A stretch of 64,000 nt of DNA from Imbricaverruca yamaguchii (Eukaryota > Arthropoda > Thecostraca > Neoverrucidae), in the NCBI GenBank assembly GCA_034440575.1, contig JAOTOL010001550.1:1242001-1306000 (forward strand), given 5' to 3'. Below are positions 1 to 10,859 of the stretch, in pieces. The notes under the pieces were generated by a model. That model ran no database searches. It saw nothing but the letters and a program-made list of their open reading frames with translations, and was not told the origin of the DNA. Numbering within the stretch: the first letter of the stretch is position 1; every line of letters starts with the position of its first letter. The translations under genes were made by a program, and so were the position numbers.

Positions 1-80
1 GTCGGTTGTAGCATTCGAATCCACGACCTAGGATGAAGAGTCCAACACCCAACGATTGAGCTACTGCGATCCCCTCTGTA
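1..80 (-). mobile_element. tRNA-like head of a SINE (cut by window edge)
   Basis: Read on the minus strand, the segment has a polymerase III box A-like motif (TAGCTCAATCGTTGG, near 50-64) and a box B-like motif (GTGGATTCGAATGC, near 8-21) at tRNA spacing. An anticodon-loop-like CTCTTCA lies between them. The acceptor arms do not pair, so it is not a working tRNA gene. The head resembles those of the SINEs at 53.6 kb and 54.4 kb. The SINE body would lie to the left, outside the window. Confidence 0.55.
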
Positions 81-312
81 TTGCGAACACATGCGTCGTG
101 TTCCATGGTGGAAAGCATGGAATGTGTTTTCCCTGTGTGCCCAGCAGCCAGCAAGGTAATGAAAAATGTGCAGTCTCCATCCTGTGTGACGATAGTATAA
201 GATTTGAAAAACTGGTTGCTATATGCCGGCTTTCTCTCGCGCATAGTTCCAAGCGCAATGTCAACAGCTTTCAACTTTAGGTGCTGCACGCAGTACAGTG
301 GAAGAATTGCAA

Positions 313-452
313 AGGCAGACAGACAGACAGACTGACAGACAGACAGACAGACCGACAGACAGACAGACCGACAGACAGACAGACCGACAGACAGACAGAC
401 CGACAGACCGACAGACAGACAGACCGACAGACAGACAGACCGACAGAGTGAC
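313..452. repeat. CAGA/CCGA microsatellite
   Basis: This is a tandem tetranucleotide array of CAGA with regular CCGA variants. It is open in several frames on both strands, giving TDRQ-type and SVCL-type pseudo-proteins that are artefacts of the repeat. Confidence 0.95.
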
Positions 453-480
453 AGGCAAAGACAGAAAGACAGGTAGATAT

Positions 481-1420
481 AAAGATACAGAATCGAACAA
501 ATAGATAGGACAGACAGAAATTACAGACTAACAGAAACCGGGTTCGCTATTATGGTTGTATGATTGTACTTGTTCACGTGAGAATATTATATGGATTACC
601 CGGACTCGAACCACCGGCGGTGACAACTTCGGGACGCGGTGCTACATCGGAGGTACCACCGGAAGTAATTTTACGTCTCGATGGATGTGAACAGTCCATG
701 CCCTGTGGCCGGATGCCGCGGACGATGGCCGTCGATCGGATCGGCGACAGTACCACAGGCCTGTCGAGAGCCGCCAGATGGGTGCTTGTCCGGGATCAAT
801 TTTAAACCAAGGACGAATCACACTCGAGGGGAAAACATCGACCGACTGCGGCTCCAGAGCGGTGAGTGCAGTTCGTCTATTGCAGCTCTTGATTGGGTAA
901 TTACGACAGCAAAATGTAGCGATCTGGCATGGCCTTTGACTCATGTGGATTGCAGATCCTCTGGGGAACTTCAGCACAATTTAGCGCGGATGGAGAATCC
1001 TGAAAGATCCTTCGGCTGTTTTCGGTGGAGTGGCCATTGTTGTTGTTTAGCATTTTCAATGGAAAGCGGTATCATGGATACAAGTGTTGAAATTGAATAC
1101 ATCCGTAATGAATTCATAGAAAACGAACATTTCTCAGGAGCTTATCGACGATTATTGCCCACCGCCGTCTCACAGATTCAATCATGTTGTTTTGTGTCTT
1201 ATTCTGCGACAGAATCGAAACGCCATCCCGACGCTGTTTCCAACTTGATCATGCTAGCATATTAATGCATACTTGCACAAATTATCATATTTAGGTCTAA
1301 GGAAATCCAACATTCGTAGACTTTAGGCACCCAACATCCCCAGGTTTTAAGCGATCGTAGGTTTTAGCCGACCTAACAATTGTATGTTTTATATAATTAA
1401 ATGCCCGTATGAGAGCTAGA
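481..1420. other. No recognisable gene; one unidentified 194-codon ORF
   Basis: A 194-codon ORF runs on the plus strand from 681 to 1265. It has no motif, signal peptide or domain that I recognise, and overlapping minus-strand ORFs are similarly long, so it may be chance. A lone box B-like GGTTCGAGTCC (minus strand, near 606-616) lacks a box A partner. Confidence 0.4.
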
Positions 1421-1467
1421 TTAGGTGGGCTTAGGTTAGGCTAGGTCAGGTTAGGTTAGGTTAGGCT
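1421..1467 (+). repeat. Interstitial TTAGG-type repeat
   Basis: About nine imperfect TTAGG units, including GGTTAGGTTAGGTTAGG, lie in tandem. TTAGG is the canonical arthropod telomere unit and also a common interspersed microsatellite in arthropods. The surrounding sequence (1290-1430) is rich in isolated TAGG and CCTAA words. It is a weak taxonomic pointer. Confidence 0.6.
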
Positions 1468-2429
1468 ACGTTGCATTTTCAACACATGATACCTTCCCAT
1501 GTCTTAACACGGCATTTTCGTTCGCTGTTCTGCAGCATCCATCGCTGCAGAATATCTGGAGAATCGAACCTTGGTACTGTACGCCAATAAGCCAGTCAAG
1601 CGGAATTTGTAATGCATAGAGAGTATAGTTAAAGCTCAGGAATTTCCGTATGAATCCAGAATCGCGTAATGCCTTAGGTTTTTATACCTTGATATATAAG
1701 TTACTATACAATGCTTCATTAGACTCGTCGCCACATTTTGCCAGCAACACGACTAACTGCCATCCTCATGTCTGCTATTTTTGCATTTTTTCCTGTTCGA
1801 CACCTAGCAGAGATTTACCAAATTATTCGGCCTCCGCTAATCAAAGGAACACTTCGCTGTGCCAATACACCGTCGCGAATGGGGAGAGGCACGGGTGCGG
1901 AACGTCAAACTGAACGATAAAAATCCGTTTTTTAGAATAACTTAGATTCCCGCCAAGCACTTTATCATGGTACGACAAAGTTTTTGTTCTTTAGGTTCTG
2001 GTCTCAATAGTAAATGTTCACGATCTTTTTTCAGGTGAGGGCTGCAATCCATAAAATACTCATCAGTCATCAAAACTAAAGCATAATCGCCTATCGATGC
2101 TGCAGGGCTATGAAGCAAAACTTGAAGTTCAATTCTGTTCGTAACAAATGCTGAATTTTAGAAGTTCAAATTTATGCAACAGAATTCAATGTCACATGCA
2201 TACATTATTAGTACTGAATGATACTCTGATAATGCACAAAACTCACTCTAACCTTCTTGAAGATTACATTACTATGTTCAAGAAGTGTTTAGAAACGACC
2301 TTTACGCAGGTGGCAACATTCTAGATACTTTGAGATCTTGCAAGAAAATTACTTAGAACTTTTTGTCCTGGGACCTCTGCCGGAAAATCGCAAAACAAAG
2401 CTTCTGAAATCATGTCCAAACAATCAACC
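1468..2429. other. Anonymous AT-rich DNA
   Basis: Only short ORFs are present (87 codons at most), with no recognised domains. I see no repeat structure. Confidence 0.5.
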
Positions 2430-2636
2430 TTCATAAAGACATAAAAACATAAAAGACAAGTGCAGCTATGAGCCACAAGGGCCCTTCTTGGTTGCACTAT
2501 GTGCCCTCAACCAGTTGGCCACAAAATCCGTCTATCAGCCCTCCCTGTAATACTGAAAAGCAAGCCTTCTATTCTTATGAGTGTCTATGCTGCTTTTAAA
2601 GACGTTCAATGGGCTGCTACTTACAATAGTTTCTGG

Positions 2637-4551
2637 CTACTGGATCCATTGTTGTACTATCTTGTTGGTGAAGAAAGACTGTCTTAACCTTGTTCTGCTG
2701 TGGTTAACTTTAATTTTGAACTGATGACCTCTAATTGCATCATTTCTGTTAAATTCAAACATTTCCCCAAGGTATCCCCTCTCCAGACCATGGACAAATT
2801 TAAAGACCTCGATGAGATCTCCTCTCAGGCTTCTATATCTAAGTGAAAACATATTCAATTTCTTCAATCTTTCCTCGTATGTCAGGCTGTTTATACCATT
2901 AACCATTCTTGTAGCCCTCTTTTGTACTCTCTCTAAAAGCCAACAATCTTTTTCATAGCTAAGAGACCAAGCTTGGATGCAGTATTCCAAATGTGGCCTG
3001 ACATATGCACAGTAAAGCTTCCTGATCACTTCCTCATTTCTATATGATACATTCTTATTTCTTGCCCCAAGCATTCTCAGTGCCTTTTTCGTGGCTTCCT
3101 TGGTCTGTTCTGATGCCCCCAATTTTGTGTTTAGAATAACACCTAAATCCTTCTCCTGTTGAGTCACTAATAGCACTTGGCCACCCATCAAGTATGGAGC
3201 CTTCATATGCTGCTTACCCACATGCATGATTTTGCACTTATCGAAATTAAATTTCATTTGCGATTCTTCGGACCTCTTCACAAGTTCGTCTAAGTCTTTT
3301 TCCAGCGAGATATGCTCATTTTGACCTGTTATTGCCCTAAAGACTTTCAAATCATCCGCAAATTTCAAAACCTTACTGCTTAGGCCACTTTCAATGTTAT
3401 TTACAAATATAATGAACAGTAGTGACCCCAGTACTGACCCCTGGTGGACTCAACTAAGAACATTTTGCCATGATGACTTTGTACCATTTAGCATCACTCT
3501 TTGTTGTCTATCTGAAAGCCACAACTATATCCATTTTAAGATGCTACCTGCAATACCATGGGCCTGAATCTCTACCATTAACCATGTATGAGGTACCTTG
3601 TCAAAGGCCTTACTAAAGTCAAGATATGCTACATCAATCTGATTTCCCTGATCAAATTGTTCTGTGGCGAAGTTAAAAACGTCCAAGAGATTTGTGAGGC
3701 ACGATCGCCCTCTCCTTAACCCATGTTGAGTATCTTGAATCAATCTGTTTCCTTCCAGATAGCTAACTATTCTATCCTTGATAATTGATTCGAGTACCTT
3801 GCAGACTAGAGATGTGAGACTTACTTGCCTATAGTTTTCAACTTTCCCTCTTTGGCCTTTCTTGAAAATTTGAACTATATTTGCCCTTTTCCAATCTGTT
3901 GGAATTTCATTTTGTGAAACAGATCTACAAAATATTATACTAAGTGGTAATGCCAGTTCCTTTCCATCTTCCCGCAATACCCTAGGATAAATTTCATCAG
4001 GTCCTTCTGCTTTGTTTGGCTTTATTTTCCTGATATGATTGAAAACAACATCACTATCAATGAAATCAACATCATTTATCAGATCACATGTCACTGAACT
4101 ATGGTGTACGGTCGGCAGATTGGTTATATCTTCCAATGTAAACACTGATTTAAAACTGCTCGGTCAGCTCCACAACCATCTCAATATCCTCACCCAATAT
4201 AGTCCCATTTACTTCCAGTGGACCGATTGTGCTAGAAACTTTACTCAGCTTGTAGAAACAAAAAAAAACTTTTTGTTGTCCCATTGCAGTTCCTAGCTAA
4301 ATCCAGTTCTTTTTGCTCGCTTTGCTGCTTTGGTTTTTTGCCTCAGTGTCCCGAGCTTTTCCGTACGCCTTTAGATTTACGATATTTGAAGCTTCCTTAA
4401 GCACTCTAAATGCAGCTTTCTTAGCCTTAATTGCTTTTATCAAATCTGGTGTAAGCCATGCTGGCTTTCCTACCCTTCTTTTGCGTCTTTGCTTTTGAGG
4501 GACATGTCTAATCTGAATTTCCTTCAAGTAAGATTTGAACTTTTCCCACAT
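2637..4551 (-). pseudogene. LINE reverse transcriptase, broken copy
   Basis: Three open stretches are collinear on the minus strand: 4551-4297 (linker between endonuclease and RT), 4145-3525 and 3368-2637. RT motifs visible are VENYRQVSLTS, QHGLRRGRSCLTNLL, motif A VAYLDFSKAFDKVPH, motif B region GSVLGSLLF, and motif C KFADD (the FADD catalytic loop). The C-terminal region has EYCIQAW and YEERLKKLN. Compared with copy 2, a TAG replaces Glu after KWI, and a TGA replaces Gly in the SGVLQGS region, so both breaks are point mutations. The protein would copy LINE RNA into DNA at the target; this copy cannot. Confidence 0.9.
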
Positions 4552-4575
4552 TTCACAGGCATTTAAATTGGAGAA

Positions 4576-5045
4576 TTATTCTTCCCATCTGATGGCACAT
4601 AAAGCCACTCTTATGCAGTCAAAGTCTGCTCTGTTGAAATTTGGAACCTTTACCAAATTATCCTTAATAATTTCCCCTACATGTGCCTTGAATCTAACTA
4701 TGTTATGGTCACTTCTTCCCAGAGTTTCTCCTACAGTCAAGTCTTGAACCAAGTCACTTAAATCCGATAATACAAGGTCCAAGAATGAGCCATGCCTGGT
4801 AGATTCCGTTACAAATTGATGTAAGAACATGTCCTCTTCAAGGCATTTCCTAAACATTTTTAATGATGGGGAACCAACACCAACATTTTCATATCCTCTT
4901 AGATTAAAGTCACCAAGAATAAGGCACTTCCTTCGAAAGTTTCTACTGATTTCCTCACCAATCAGCTTGTCAAACTCCAGTTGCTGAGAAGGTGGCAGGG
5001 TTCCTGATCGGTAGAAAGCTCCTATCCTCAGAAGAGCAGGTGAAC
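4576..5045 (-). pseudogene. LINE AP-endonuclease C-terminal remnant
   Basis: The minus strand encodes IGAFYRSGTLPPSQQ, then the LGDFN motif (the GDFN metal-site loop of AP-like endonucleases), then LDLVLSDLSDLV and the terminal SDH motif (GRSDHNIV). In this family the domain nicks target DNA to prime reverse transcription. The N-terminal half is missing because the element is 5' truncated near 5045. The part from 4857 to 4576 is one open stretch; the part before it needs no start codon because it is a fragment. Confidence 0.85.
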
Positions 5046-5850
5046 AGAGAAAAATAGCTCAATGCTCGCCTGCAGCTTCGGGACGTAATGCATTTCGGCT
5101 GGAAGTACCTGGTCCAGATTTTGTGAGTTAACTTACATCTGAAATGCTGCACGATCCTTTGCTCCTTCGCGGAAAGATGCTTTAAATGTTTCCCCCAAAG
5201 GTTTGGCGATATTCACGAATTGTTCGACCTCAGCTTCACTGCCGTCGAGGACTCAGGATACATTTTTGGTATCTATAAATATTCATGGTGACAACTGGGC
5301 AAGCAGTTTGTACGAAATATGTGCTATTCCTTGCTTCTGAGAAGTGTCGTAATTCTCTTCTGGTCGTGGGATAAGTCCCAGCTGGCCATCTACCATGCTC
5401 GAGCATTCCGCCTTCAAATAAATCATTCAGTCGTACACACCAGTGAACAGGGGGAATTATCGTACCTCGGACACATTTAGCAAGAAGCCTCGTTGTGGAG
5501 CTGGGGCAGTCCTCTGTTCGCTGACATGAGGTCTCAGAAACCATATGCTGCGTCATATGCTGTTCTGCAACCATTACTGTGTACCTGGCATTCATTCCTT
5601 CTCGCAATTAGAATAGTGTTGAGGCCGGATTCTGGTCCTAGTTGAGTCATGCCCTCTTTGCATACATCCAATGCCCTGCTTCTCCTGAAATGCCCGCCAC
5701 TTCCACCCACGGATCAAGACACTGGAGAAAAGCACATCCAGGACAAACTTCCCGATCTGAAAAGAGCAAGATGCGACTAGGCACCAAGCTTGACCCACGA
5801 CTGCTGGGAGGCGCGTCACCAGTCGGAGTGACTCCTCACCGTCGCCAGTA
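5046..5850. other. Anonymous DNA
   Basis: A 123-codon minus-strand ORF (5607-5236) and several smaller ORFs are present without recognisable domains. I see no repeat structure. Confidence 0.4.
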
Positions 5851-6070
5851 CCCCTAGTCCATCCATCGGCGTCGACGGCCGACGGACGCGCGCCGCCGAC
5901 GGACGCCGGGCAGCCCGGCCGGCACGGCCACGACCGAATGAGATGCAGCAGCCGGCAGGCGACTGCCGGGCGCGCCGCGAACGCTTCGGCACGCCGTCGC
6001 AGGTCGGCGATAGCGCGCCTGCCGGTCGATCTGCCGGCGGCGCGGCGCCACCCTGCTAATGCATGCCTCG
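5851..6070. promoter_or_regulatory. CpG-rich patch
   Basis: This is a strongly GC- and CpG-rich block with CGGC/GCCG words on both strands, abruptly bounded by ordinary DNA. It could be a CpG island near an unseen promoter or first exon, or a decayed GC-rich repeat. No TATA box, splice junction or coding motif lets me choose. Confidence 0.35.
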
Positions 6071-6121
6071 AGAATCGCGCCCAGTCTAATCAGCTCGGCA
6101 CTGAGCGTCTTTATCGCCTCG

Positions 6122-6345
6122 GTAAGAATGCGAGGTGGGCCGTGGCAATGGCCGAGATGGTGGCTAAATTAAAGCGTGCGTCATAGCGGATGCGGAGGTG
6201 GGTAACTGCAATATTAAGTACGGTGCAGCATAGGCCGAGACTGGGTAATGAAATACGAGCTGTGCCACAGAACAGGTGGAGACGAGGTACTTTATTAAGA
6301 GTTCCACCGCGACATAGGTGGAGACAGGGTACCAAAATAGGAATA
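6122..6345. repeat. Degenerate tandem repeat of about 43 bp
   Basis: Units share a GGTGGAGAC.GGGTA-type core followed by an A/T-rich half (for example at 6275-6320 and 6318-6345). About five diverged units are visible. On the minus strand the repeat gives a 14-residue pseudo-peptide pattern (YPVST/YLVST/YPVSA). Confidence 0.6.
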
Positions 6346-7080
6346 ACGTCACGAAGGTTTAAAAAATTAAATACAAATATGATGGTTAAAAAATTATCAG
6401 CATTTCGTGTGGATTTGACCAGGTTGGTTACATTATCATTGCATATGTCGATGCTTCAAGCTAATGAATGGATCATGTTTGGTTTATATAAGTACCCGTA
6501 GACTCTTCATTCCTGCAGTTATTGGAACGATATTACCGTAAAACAAATTGCGAATCTAGACTTGTGCGCTCTTAACATAACGTTGTGGCAGCTGATAGTG
6601 TACTGATAGCTGATAGCTGATGTGGCAACTAAGTGTACTCTGATTTCAGTTCAATTGTCCTTAATGGTTTCCTATATCCGAAAAGAGTGTCAAACAATTA
6701 AAACAAGGTCCAAACAATCCATCAACATCACAAAAGTTTCGATTTAATCACCCTAATTAGTTGATAACGATCGTCTCGATCCATCCCCGGTGATGGCACA
6801 CTAACGTGGAATTGCTGAGTATGTGAAACTTGTGCATCGCTTGTGGACATTTTCCCACCTTCGCCATTCTGTCCTCCGTCTAATTAAGCAAACGACTTAA
6901 ACGCCACTACTACATGACAAGGGTTACCCGTGCAGCCACAGGGAGTCGGCCAACTAAAAAACAAATTAATTGGAACGTAATAAGGTAGCAGGACTGCAGC
7001 CTACTAACTGCAACGATGGAGCGACGATTTGAATGTCATTTAACCAAGGTTAAAACGCAAAAATTCGAACGACAAGGCGA
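6346..7080. other. Anonymous DNA
   Basis: Sequence with no ORF of note and no repeat structure that I can see, apart from a few short direct repeats (GCTGATAG near 6592-6618). Confidence 0.5.
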
Positions 7081-7360
7081 ACAACCGCGTACCCGAACAG
7101 AGATAAGAAGTGAGCAACGAGCGGCTGAAGTTGAGGGAAGGGCAGCTTGGCGACGGACGGACGGGAACGGTCTAGCAACCCGTCTGGTGACACGTGCGGC
7201 GGACGGGCCCGTCGACCGCATCATCAGAGACCGACTTCTTCCCCCGCCCACCCACGACCTCACGCACGCATCCCCACGACGACCACGTCTTCTGGGATTG
7301 CGACTGTCGAGCATGCCTAGATATGTCGTGAGCCGGTGGCCGCGGCGGAGGATTTAACAT
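7081..7360. promoter_or_regulatory. CpG-rich patch
   Basis: This is a GC- and CpG-rich block with overlapping ORFs on both strands (113 codons plus, 92 minus), as expected from lack of stops in GC-rich DNA. A CpG island is possible; no gene can be supported. Confidence 0.3.
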
Positions 7361-8231
7361 CGCAACTAAACGGACGATTTATACGGCGCAGCTGCATGAC
7401 ATGAGCTTCCCACGCCATGTCAATAGATCGGTTAATTAATAGCCGAATGTATCAGGACGTGTTGGGGCAGCATAACCGAAGCTGTCTAACACGAACGATG
7501 AGGCTAGCATTCGACGGCATCTTGCCATTTTCAACAGTGCTGGGGAGGCTTGTTGCCATCAGCGGACCTAAACGGCCAAAAGTCATCGCTAGCGACATAA
7601 ACGAAACCATCGTGTGGCACGGCACGAATGCTCGCGATTGGCATATGGTGCGATATCTTGCTTTTCGATCAATACGTCAAGAGTCAGACTAGGTCGAATT
7701 GTTAACTTATTTTTGAACACTTACGAAATAGTGCCTGAAAACGTTCTTTGATTTCCGCTCTCTTGCTCGTGGTATTCCCAAAGGAAGAATAAGGTCATCT
7801 AAGGTCAGTGACCTGGAATGATCCTTAAATGATCAATGACCTGTTCAAAGAGGTTAGCTGAGTTGTTGATCACCCTACGGCGTATCAACATTAGCCTTTT
7901 CGGGCCAAGCTCACAAGTGAGCGTAGTCGCTGATGATTCGTGATTTCGGCGGAAAAACGGCTCGATATGTTCCATATTTTCACGTTGCAGATCCGAGATC
8001 TTGCATGATGTCTTCAATTTTCCATACGACAAAGTATGAAAAGGATGCCCCTTTAGCTACCCAAGCAATGGCACGCTAACGCACCGTTTCTTCATAGCCG
8101 CTGAAAAACGTCAGGTGGTTATGTGACACCCGGCACTGGGTATGGTTTTACTGAAAGATGCTGTGATAATCCGAGCAGACGTCCAGGTGGATTACTTCAT
8201 AAATGGAACGAAAAAGAAGTACTACGCTTGC
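7361..8231. other. Anonymous DNA
   Basis: The longest ORF is 91 codons (7417-7692) with no recognised domain. There is no repeat structure. Confidence 0.45.
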
Positions 8232-8248
8232 TGTTTATACTTATTGTG

Positions 8249-8309
8249 TGTGTGTGTGTGTGATTGTGGTTTTAGGGCGCATCGACCATGGCTGGTCATT
8301 TAGCGCCCA
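8249..8309 (-). mobile_element. SINE 3' tail fragment with 17-bp target duplication
   Basis: The minus strand reads GGCGCTAAATGACC, then a GTCGATGCGCCC stem partner, then AAAACCACAATC and a CA tail. It matches the tail of the fuller SINE at 57.4 kb. The insert is flanked by perfect 17-bp direct repeats TGTTTATACTTATTGTG at 8232-8248 and 8310-8326, so it is a 61-bp insertion made by retrotransposition after extreme 5' truncation. Confidence 0.75.
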
Positions 8310-8326
8310 TGTTTATACTTATTGTG

Positions 8327-9890
8327 AAGATATGTTTCCGTCAGACATATGAAGTTAATGTCAATCAATTATAGGTTGTTTTGATTGCCCATTATGGAAT
8401 CAAAATATTGGCATGTAATAAGCTGGTCCCACGTCAGTATAATTAAAGATATATAGCGATAAATACAATCGGGTTGAATAAAAAACATGCTAGGCAATAC
8501 ATTAACAGAAAATATGAACTTCAGAAGTGAAGTTCCGTGACAATGATATGGTATGCATGATCATCTGCTTGTCTTGTTATTATACTTTCTTTTCTTAGGT
8601 CGTGTTTTCCATCGTTCTCTTTCCTTGATATTTTTCCTTTGCATAGTTCTTAGGATAACAAATGCAAGATTAGGTGTTTTATATTAAGTTCCTTATTGCC
8701 ACCGATGAACAGTCCTTCCTGGAGCCCTCATCGACGTCACTAGCTTTGTAATTTTTATGGGAGGCTTCAAGAAAGTATGTTCACTAGTATCTGATGGCGG
8801 GATGAGTCCATCAAGAAACACGGGCATGGAGTAGTGTGACCTACCATGGCGGCGTTCTTTCTATGGCCTACTTCTCATCCTTGGAATTCAACGTAATTAG
8901 TGCACGGGGTACGGGAGGCACTCTTGCCTACATATTAACGGTTAGGGAAATGCAGAAGTATGCTCTAAAATTGTGCTTGACCGTGGCCTTTCCAAAATGA
9001 TCATTAGTCACGATTATAACTTTGATTGTTAGACATCTGGTAACGAATTATAAAATATCTTCCGATTCAGGTCAGGTTACCAATGTATTGTGGACTGCGC
9101 CATAGGCACTATTTCATGAGAACTAGCGTAATAATTTGAGTATAAGATGCAGGATAGAGTTTTCACAATTTGTAGCATCATTCACAATTAACACATTCCA
9201 AGATATGAACATGGCTTGAACATAAAATACACAGGCGATAAACAATACCAAAAGGTGCCCCTTCCTATTCTTTCAGTCGTCATACCTAAACAGGGCACAG
9301 CCTACAGGAAATTTCGTATAGTTCGACACTTCTCATCAGTATAAACCTGCCTTCATAGCCTCCGTTGCAATAAAAGGAATAAAGATAGACTTTAACGATT
9401 GCAACAGAAAATGAACTCGGCTGAAATACGATCGTTGCTTGTCGCCATGGCCGTTAACGATTATCAGACCGGACGGACCTGAAAAATGATGCTTGGTCGG
9501 GTTAAGCCTCGTGACACATCACCCAGTGTTGCAGAGGCAGATACAATCCGCTTTTACCTGCCCTTGTCAATTGCAGCTTAACAAAAAAGAAAACAATGAT
9601 ACCCAACAAAAAACACAGCTTAGACATAGATTTGCCATGTGATTACGCCCTGACGCGCTGCTCAAAATATGTGCGCGCACGATGAAGCTCACGGCTGATA
9701 GCCCGCTCATTGCCTAGCTCTTGGCGTCATGGCCACGAAATGTCCCAGCACCATGACCAGTTCTAGCGTACGGCATATGTAGCATATGTGGCCATCGAGT
9801 ACGACACTGCGCAACATCATGATGTGCAAGTGGGAAATCATCGAGTAGGAGGTGTCCCGTCGACGTCACGAAGCACGGAGTGTAACACAC
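8327..9890. other. Anonymous DNA
   Basis: About 1.5 kb with no ORF above 60 codons until 9714 and no recognisable repeats. Confidence 0.5.
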
Positions 9891-9894
9891 ACAG

Positions 9895-10160
9895 GCCAAT
9901 CCCCTGCAGGCCAGCTGGTTGGCGGTCAGCAGTCACAGATGTCTGGTTGGCGGTCGGCAATCTCAGTTGTTTGCGTGCATGGTTGACCAGTTATCAGTCC
10001 CGTTTGTCTGATTGACGGTCAGCTGGTTGGCGGTCAGCAGTCCCAGTTGTTTGCGTACAGGGCTGGCCAGTCGGCAGTCCCAGTTGTCTTTTGGGCGGTC
10101 AACAGTCTCAGTTGTCAGCTGGTTGGCGGTCGGCAGTCCCAGTTGTCTTCGTGCAGGGAT
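9895..10160. repeat. Imperfect tandem repeat (GGTTGGCGGTC type)
   Basis: Repeated words CTGGTTGGCGGTC, GGCAGTCCCAGTTGTC and TTGCGTGCAGG recur in variable order at spacings of about 25-60 bp. Several rounds of unequal duplication are likely. Confidence 0.7.
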
Positions 10161-10268
10161 GATTCGGTAGTAATTCCATTTTCTCCCTAGTACTCGGACA
10201 GCAAACTTTATTACGCGATGTATCGGGATCAATTGAGCAGGGGCGGGGCTGCCATGCATTGGGAGGCA

Positions 10269-10858
10269 GTAGCGCACATGTCATATCGCAGGAGCAGACA
10301 AGAAGCATCGCCCGCGGCGCACACGTCACATCGCAGGAGCAGACGAGAAGCATCGCCCGCGGCGCACACGTCACATCGCAGGAGCAAACGAGAAGCATCG
10401 CCCGCGGCGCACACGTCACATCGCCGGAGCAGACGAGAAGCATCGCCCGCAGCCCACACGTCACATCGCAGGAGCAGACGAGAAGCATCGCCCGCGGCGC
10501 ACACGTCACATCGCAGGAGCAGACGAGAAGCATCGCCCGCGGCGCACACGTCACATCGCAGGAGCAGACGAGAAGCATCGCCCGCGGCGCACATGTCACA
10601 TCGCAGGAGCAGACGAGAAGCATCGCCCGCGGCGCACACGTCACATCGCAGGAGCAGACGAGAAGCATCGCCCGTAGCGCACACGTCACATCGCAGGAGC
10701 AGACGAGAAGCATCGCCCGCGGCGCACACGTCACATCGCAGGAGCAGACGAGAAGCATCGCCCGCGGCGCACACGTCACATCGCAGGAGCAGACGAGAAG
10801 CATCGCCCGCGGCGCACACGTCACATCGCAGGAGCAGACGAGAAACATCGCCCGCGGC
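10269..10858. repeat. 45-bp minisatellite, about 13 copies
   Basis: The array is very regular; each unit contains TCACATCGCAGGAGCAGACG and AGAAGCATCGCCCGCGG. The unit length divides by three and has no stop in most frames. ORFs of about 200-246 codons are therefore open on both strands, giving 15-residue repeats (for example AHTSHRRSRREASPA on the plus strand). These ORFs are best explained by the repeat, not by a gene. Copies differ by only a few substitutions, so the array is young or homogenised. Confidence 0.95.
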
Positions 10859-10859
10859 C

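Larger units (their letters stand above)
2430..5045 (-). mobile_element. 5'-truncated CR1-type LINE (copy 1)
   Basis: This is a non-LTR retrotransposon on the minus strand, read from about 5045 down to 2430. It contains, in order, the C-terminal part of an AP-like endonuclease, a basic linker (KPAWLTPDLIKAI), the reverse transcriptase and a C-terminal region (YEERLKKLN, RGDLIEVFK). It ends in a 3' UTR with a tail of short TTTATGTC-like units near 2436-2465. The wording of the RT resembles the CR1 group. The 5' end of the element, including ORF1 and the start of the endonuclease, is missing, as expected from incomplete target-primed reverse transcription. Several point stops and small shifts break the frame, so this copy is dead. 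Two other copies of the same family lie at 15.8-16.8 kb (plus) and 41.6-42.2 kb (minus). Confidence 0.9.

Noticed and set aside
596..640. tRNA gene from a box B-like GGTTCGAGTCC
   Set aside because: There is no box A partner at the right distance and no acceptor pairing.
681..1265. 194-codon ORF as a gene
   Set aside because: It has no domain or signal, composition is not convincing, and overlapping minus-strand ORFs are of similar size.
10269..10858. CRISPR-like array
   Set aside because: Units are contiguous repeats with no unique spacers, and the DNA is animal-like.
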